NCBI GenBank assembly: GCA_033065855.1
Contig: JAVXUO010002288.1
Span: 310,001 to 374,000 of the forward strand
Source: Escallonia rubra
Lineage: Eukaryota; Streptophyta; Magnoliopsida; Escalloniales; Escalloniaceae
Direction of reading: 5' to 3'
DNA length: 64,000 nt
Positions 59,187 through 64,000 of the stretch are shown here, piece by piece; the stretch's first letter is position 1, and each line of letters opens with the position of its first letter. A program made the position numbers and the translations under genes. Below the pieces are notes generated by a model. The model saw only the letters and a program-made list of their open reading frames with translations, made no database searches and had not been told where the DNA came from.

Positions 59187-60537
59187 CTACTCGAAATTAT
59201 CCTGACAAGGTACTTGGTAATTCATAGTAACCTGGTTGACGCTCAAATCATATCCAACTTGAAGATGCCTCTGCTGGTACATGCCAAGAACTGATATCCC
59301 TACGGACGCTTTCAAAATGGCTAAGCAGTGCAGTCCATTAGAAACTTTTACCCAACTAACCCAAGTGTTACCTTTGCACAACATTAGCTCCATTTGATTA
59401 GCAAACTGAAACTCTACTTCTGGATAGTCGGGAACATTCTTGTAGCAAAATCTCGTTGTATGCCTGTGGTTCCTCATCATATACTTCGTACGCAATTTTT
59501 TTTCTCAAGGCGTTAAAAATTGGCTCATCAAGTACGGTATAGAGTGTACCGGTGTCAATCACAAACCCCCCGTCATATTCTGGCGCTTGGTTGTAGCTCG
59601 AAAAATCATAGTCTATATCTTCGCCAGAGACCATGAGCCCTACAAGACTCAAGCGGTAATTACCGAAATCATTGGGCAATAATGGCGTTCCAGGTCCTGA
59701 AGTCGTTGCTGATAAACCAAAATGAATCCACCCATGGGTGCCGGTGCTATTGGTGAATATGTAGTACGAAAATCGAGGATATGCTAGCTGCCCAATCAAT
59801 GAAGAGGTGCGATTACCTAAGCCAAGCACACCGGGTGGTTTGGGCTTGGTATCTCTATCGGTGTTCTCAGTACCGCATCCAAAAATCATGTCTTCGAGGA
59901 TGGTTTCTCCTCCGTTATCGCCTAAAGTTATAGTTTCCGTTGAGAGATATCCATTAGAAGAGGACTTTTCCATGTAATCGGAGTGATAGCGACATGTTGA
60001 ACCCCAGGGTGACGAGTAACATATTGTATCTCCACAAGGAAGACTTTTGTATGCCGATGATTCGTCACAATTATAAAAGGGAATACTTTGCTTATAGCAA
60101 TGGTCGCATGGCTGACACTGCAGCCAAATTACATGACTAGCAGTGTCAGCGATCCCAAATGTTTTGACGGGCGGGGTACCAATGCTGTAGCTCATGACAA
60201 AGTCTATGCCAATTACCCTAACGGGAGATCGAGCATCTATCAATGATTCTGCTAGTGCTGACGTACGCTTACCAAAGAAATGTGCTCGAGCCAAAGAAGT
60301 ACGAATACCATCTCCAATAAGATCGTAGCGTTTAGCATTGGGATCGTAGAATGGAGACTCGGGAGAAGTACGGTGGATGAGACGTGCCGTGAAGCTTACA
60401 TTTTTTCGAGGATAGAGGAGGGATGGCATGGAGGAAGAGATAGAATCTTGATCAGGGACATTGCTTGAAGAGGAAGAAATCATGAGAAGGAGAAGACGTA
60501 ATATTGCAACGCGCAGCATTATTTGTGAGCAAGCCAT
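59187..60537 (-). pseudogene. Aspartic protease copy 4, CDR1/nepenthesin-like (frameshifted C-terminus)
   Basis: The most complete copy. I chose ATG 60,535-60,537 (MACSQIMLRVAI) over the upstream in-frame ATG at 60,585 because it aligns with the other copies. It has a signal peptide (1-25), propeptide HRTSPESPFYDP, the first catalytic motif as DTAS (131-134, Gly to Ala), the Cys-rich insert, the C-lobe, and the second catalytic motif VIDTGTLYT (Asp about 328). The frame runs to 59,398, but the last part (FCYKNVPDYPEVEFQF, LGMYQQRHLQVGYDLSVNQVTM) lies in another frame ending at 59,187. Compared with copy 1, about 23 bp are missing near 59,455. The unbroken frame would give a 379-residue protein with a foreign tail. 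Probably non-functional. Confidence 0.85.
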
Positions 60538-60820
60538 TGGTGTATACTGTGTTAATGAGCTAGGTTTACTTGAAACTGCACCCACAAGGTAATGGTCTTT
60601 TTATTTTTCCAACATAGTTTTGACGTGCCTGTGGAGAGTCTTTGCATGTGGTTCTCGATCAGTTTCATGAATGAGGGCTATGTTGTGTACAACGTAAGCT
60701 TGATCACCACCTTTGTGACAACCGAGTCCTTAGCAGTTAGCAAGGTTGATCACCATCTTTTACTTGGTCGGGTAACACATGTATTTTATGAATACGAATA
60801 ATCCGTTGTATAACATTTCT
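60538..60820. promoter_or_regulatory. Upstream region of protease copy 4
   Basis: It shares words with the other protease upstream regions (GGTAATGGTCTTTTTAT, GGAGAGTCTTTGCATGTGGTTCTC, AAGCTTGATCA, GGTTGATCACCATCTTT). This conserved stretch likely includes the promoter and leader. It is cut by the retroposon at 60,821. Confidence 0.5.
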
Positions 60821-61180
60821 TTTTTCTTTTTTGGTAGAAAAGAGAATTGCATTTAAAGATAAATAAAGTTTTACAGTCTAGCTCCCAGGCTATACATAAT
60901 AAGTCATTACTATAATTGTCATGCTAACAACTAAAGAAGAGATAAAGCAGGTCTTAGAAGGCCTAACGACTAACGGCAATAAAAAAACAAAAGTAAGGAA
61001 AAGAGATCAAATACAACAAATTTCAGAAACCCAATCCTGATGAAAGGCTATGTGGGCCTGACAAACAAAAGCTGCTAGTGATCTCACCTCCTTTAACTGC
61101 AACCGTCTGGCCTGTCCCACACTGAACTGATGCATACTGACATTTATCTGTCAGAAGTCATACATTATAGGGGCTATAAC
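60821..61180 (-). mobile_element. Short non-LTR retroposon (LINE 3' end)
   Basis: A 360-bp insertion between copies of ATAACATTTCT (60,810-60,820 and 61,181-61,191). It starts on the plus strand with TTTTTCTTTTTTGG, an inverted poly-A tail, so it is in minus orientation. The tail-proximal word GGTAGAAAAGAGAATTGCATTTAA resembles LINE ends at 118 and 27,340. No clear coding is left. Confidence 0.65.
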
Positions 61181-61191
61181 ATAACATTTCT

Positions 61192-61433
61192 GATATAACA
61201 ATTTTAATGATAAAATATTATAACTAAAAATATTTCGTGGTGTTGCTCAAATTCCATACTTTATAGTCTACGTGCATCCTTGTAAGTTGATCATTATCTT
61301 ATTCTTGGCATTATGAGCTCCAAAATTAAACATCATTCCACGTACCTGCCCCTAGCTGTGCATTAACTACCACTATATGTGCTTTGCCTTACTTATTAGT
61401 AACCTCAAGGGTGACTAATTTCCCGCCCTAGCT
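61192..61433. other. Continuation of the protease copy 4 upstream region
   Basis: After the retroposon the protease-flank sequence resumes (CTTATTCTTGGCATTATGAG, CATCATTCCACG.ACCTGCCCCTAGC), matching 34,150-34,200 and 34,600-34,655. No gene. Confidence 0.5.
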
Positions 61434-61436
61434 ACG

Positions 61437-61735
61437 TTCTTGTGGTTAAACATGTTGTCCAACTCAAAAGCATGCTCAAGAGAAGGAGAAGTCCACCAGA
61501 TATAAGAACCAATCACAAACCCCATGTATTGTCTATGTGGGACTTGACACCCGCCTTCACGCGAAGCGTAGGAATAAGAGGTGGTCTCGTTGAATCGAAT
61601 GGGGCAGCAGGAGCCTAGATCTGATACCACGTTGAACCTGGTATCCAACTCAAAAGCATATTCAAGAGAATAAGAAGTCCACCAGATATAAGAATCAATC
61701 ACAAACCTCATGTATTGTCGATGTGGAGCTTGACA
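61437..61735 (-). mobile_element. TRIM-type LTR fossil
   Basis: Two direct repeats of roughly 100 bp, each beginning TGTCAAG on the minus strand and containing CACATCGACAATACATG or close relatives, lie at about 61,735-61,635 and 61,550-61,440. A primer-binding-like TGGTATCAGAT (methionine initiator tRNA type) follows the first. The internal part is under 100 bp and codes for nothing. This is the build of a terminal-repeat retrotransposon in miniature. The two repeats differ at several places, so it is not recent. I saw no clear target duplication. Confidence 0.65.
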
Positions 61736-62229
61736 CTTATAATCGCATTCTGTGAAATTTCACGTTAAAAAGTGTGACATGTCATAATGACCTTGTTTTG
61801 TTTGTGTTTTACTCCCATGCGATTCTCCCTCACCATTTTAATGCCACAGTATGCAATACAAAATTGATGGGGCTAAACTTGTTATATTCGGCTAAATCAA
61901 CACATAAAATGTTTGTTAAATTGATGTGCAAGAGATAAATTTTCAATTTTGACAATCCGGTGGTGCTACTCTTTAGCATATTAAATTTTTAAATGCCAAA
62001 ATGCATCGAAATGCAGACGTTGCCTCACCCTATAAAACCAGTGCTATGACGTGTATAACATCACCATATTTGTAAAAGTAAAACCAATGCTATGACGCAA
62101 ATAATACATTTAAGGTGAGGCCAATTCACATATTTTCTTGGCTGAATTCACACTAATTTATCCCAGTAGCGACAAAAGAACGTGAAATATTGCAAGTGAG
62201 ATTAGAATTTGACTTCACGCTACACTTAA
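61736..62229. other. Intergenic DNA
   Basis: A short repeat (CCAGTGCTATGACG / CCAATGCTATGACG near 62,038 and 62,086) is present. No gene is seen. Confidence 0.45.
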
Positions 62230-62665
62230 GGCTCTGTTTGATTTTCTTTTCGTTTTCAGTTTTTTCTAGAAAAAAAACGCTTTTAGCACATAGTTTTCGT
62301 TTTTTTTTTCCCTTCAGTTTTTAGAATAGGCTTGTTTTTTAAAACTCTCATTTATGAGTTTTGGTTTTTATTTTGAGACCACCACCAGCACCACCCTCCC
62401 ATCGCCACAGCCACCGGCCGGCCATCGTCGTCGGCCACTGCCACGCCCCAGTCCCCACCTCCGCCACCGTAAATCACCACCTAAGAAAAAACTCAAAATA
62501 AAAATTAGGTAATCAAACACCCAAAAGAAAAAAAACTCAAAATAAAAATTGGGTAATCAAATATCCATTTGTTTTTGTAAAAAATAAAAACTAAACTAAT
62601 TTTTATTTTTATTTATTTTTAAATGAAAAACCAAAACTGAAAGTAATTTCAAACGGCTACCTTGG
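62230..62665. mobile_element. MITE-like element with imperfect inverted ends
   Basis: The left end AAGGCTCTGTTTGATTTTC and the right end (other strand) AAGGTAGCCGTTTGAAATT are imperfect inverted repeats leading into TTTCAGTTTT on both sides. The inside has a C-rich patch (62,378-62,470) and a duplicated AACTCAAAATAAAAATTRGGTAATC word. No coding sequence and no clear target duplication. Confidence 0.45.
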
Positions 62666-64000
62666 TCAATGTAAAGTTGAATTCTTCTTCGTTACAGTCA
62701 CAATGGACAATAAACGTCATATCTTCGAAGTTTGTAGACCCAAGCAGAATAAAGGAACCGTACGATTCTTTTCCTTTTATTTTACTTGGATCAGTAAGCC
62801 CAAAGCAGGCATCAATATATTACTATGATCAAAATTTTACCAAAATACAAGATTGGCAGACAAAAGATCCTGTTATATTTGGTCTACGAATCAGTAATAT
62901 TTCAAAGCAAAAATCTAAATGCTTTCATCCCTTGTCTTACCCTTCCAATGTTGCTTCTATATAACTTGTGCAATAGTTACAATCCCACATTGAAAATTCA
63001 ATAGATTCTAAAGTTTATGTGTGTTTATACATTGCTTTTGTTATTCGGCTTAGTAACAAGCTAGTAAAAATAGATTTTTACGCACACTTATACCAGGTTT
63101 AGGCGCAAGCCATTCTGAGGCTAGTTTTAGAAATTCGACAGAGTACGTATTAGTTAACCGTGCACGTCACATGTGGCACTCTTTTGCTTGTATTTTGTTT
63201 ATCCTTCACTAGAATATTCTGAAGTTTTTCCCAAAATTTTCTCCCTCTTTTGTTGGCCTTCGTCATTTGAGTGGTCGTTAGCAAAACAGAAAATGTTGAA
63301 TTCTGGAGGGTAGTCATTCAAAACCTTGAACACCGAGATACTATTACTCTTGTTTTCTACAAGTTAGCAGTGTTACTATCGGCAAATCAGAGGTTGGTAT
63401 CCATCTATTTCTTTGTGTACTCGATCATGTACGTATACTAGTTGTTGTACTAAGAGCATAAGGAAATAAAGTTGCATACTTACGTACTAACATCAATTGC
63501 TTTTGATACTGTGATTAACGCTTGATCTTAGCAGTTACTTTATATTTAACATAATACTTTCCTACTTTATGACCTATGGATCGCGCACATTCGCATGGTA
63601 TAAACTAAGTCAGATTCCACTCTAACTCTTAACTAATATAGGATAACAACCCTATACCTTTATAATTGCTTCCATAAACTTCAAAGGAACAAGAAGCTAC
63701 GTAAATGGCTGCAGAGGATACTGATAACAGACTAGTAAATCTAGATAAGATAGCACAAAAATGGATCTTTGTATGTTATTGCTAGTAATAGGTCCTTATA
63801 GTTTAATCACAATCTTTTTCTTGGCACTATGAGGACCAAAATAAACCATAATTTCAGCTATCCCTTGCCCTATTTAGCAACATTTGGAACCAAATCCTTT
63901 AGGAATTGAAACTCAAACGGAATTTGAAAGTTAATGGGATTGAAATGAATTCTAATTTTTCTATTTGGAACAAATTGGAATTAAAATCCACAGATTTCTT
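62666..64000. repeat. Diverged extra copy of the protease upstream region
   Basis: 62,770-62,870 matches 34,285-34,380 (TTACTTGGATCAGTAAGCCC, CAGGCATCAA.TATT, CAAAATACAAGATTGG). 63,610-63,890 matches 34,390-34,672 (AGATAAGATAGCACAAAAATG, TCTTGGCACTATGAGGACC, TGCCCTATTTAGCAA). The protease itself is not beside it. The open frame at 62,662-62,964 arises from this copy and is not a gene. Nothing else is recognised to the window end. Confidence 0.55.

Noticed and set aside
60538-60585. Upstream in-frame ATG for protease copy 4
   Set aside because: The other three copies start at the position matching ATG 60,535; the extra 16 residues would precede the signal peptide.
1-64000. CRISPR arrays, operons or bacterial genes
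   Set aside because: The window is plant nuclear DNA; the regular repeats seen are minisatellites and transposon subterminal repeats without spacer structure.

Overview
This is nuclear DNA of a flowering plant, probably a eudicot. The supports are AT-rich intergenic DNA, split genes with GT-AG introns, a cytosolic-type tRNA, plant-type ATG16 and nepenthesin/CDR1-like aspartic proteases, and many plant transposons (hAT, MULE, CACTA, LINE, Au-like SINE, TRIM). The species cannot be named from the sequence.

Layout. 0.1-0.4 kb: a LINE tail. 2.0-6.1 kb (minus): a six-exon CENP-X/MHF2 gene whose exons are too small to show as ORFs. 6.2 kb: tRNA-Thr(UGU), divergent from it. 6.9-9.5 kb: two MULE-type elements, the second ending about 150 bp before ATG16. 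9.7-14.5 kb (plus): a complete ATG16 gene whose start codon is split by an intron. 14.5-19 kb: low-complexity DNA and small TIR elements. 19.1-24.3 kb and 33.1-38.5 kb: two copies of a duplicated block, each holding a secreted aspartic-protease gene and a two-exon cysteine-rich gene of a family I do not recognise. The protease part of the second block has been tandem duplicated again (1.5 kb, nearly identical). A fourth protease copy lies at 59.2-60.5 kb. All four protease copies are frameshifted or internally deleted, while both cysteine-rich genes look intact.

The space between is filled by insertions with target-site duplications I could read: a 5'-truncated LINE (26.2-27.3 kb), a 4.0-kb hAT with a nearly intact transposase (28.9-32.9 kb), a 6.45-kb CACTA element carrying a piece of a glutamate-receptor-like gene (41.7-48.2 kb), a 1.3-kb non-autonomous hAT (50.2-51.5 kb), and a 5.84-kb MULE with an extra GRF zinc-finger/membrane protein gene (52.7-58.5 kb). 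A possible mitochondrial insertion lies at about 25.0-26.1 kb and a TRIM fossil at 61.4-61.7 kb.

Functionally, the conserved host genes are housekeeping ones: CENP-X (kinetochore/DNA repair), ATG16 (autophagosome formation) and a tRNA. The lineage-specific material is the protease plus cysteine-rich-protein block. The best candidates for something undescribed are that paired block, the GRF/membrane accessory gene in the MULE, and the receptor fragment captured by the CACTA element.
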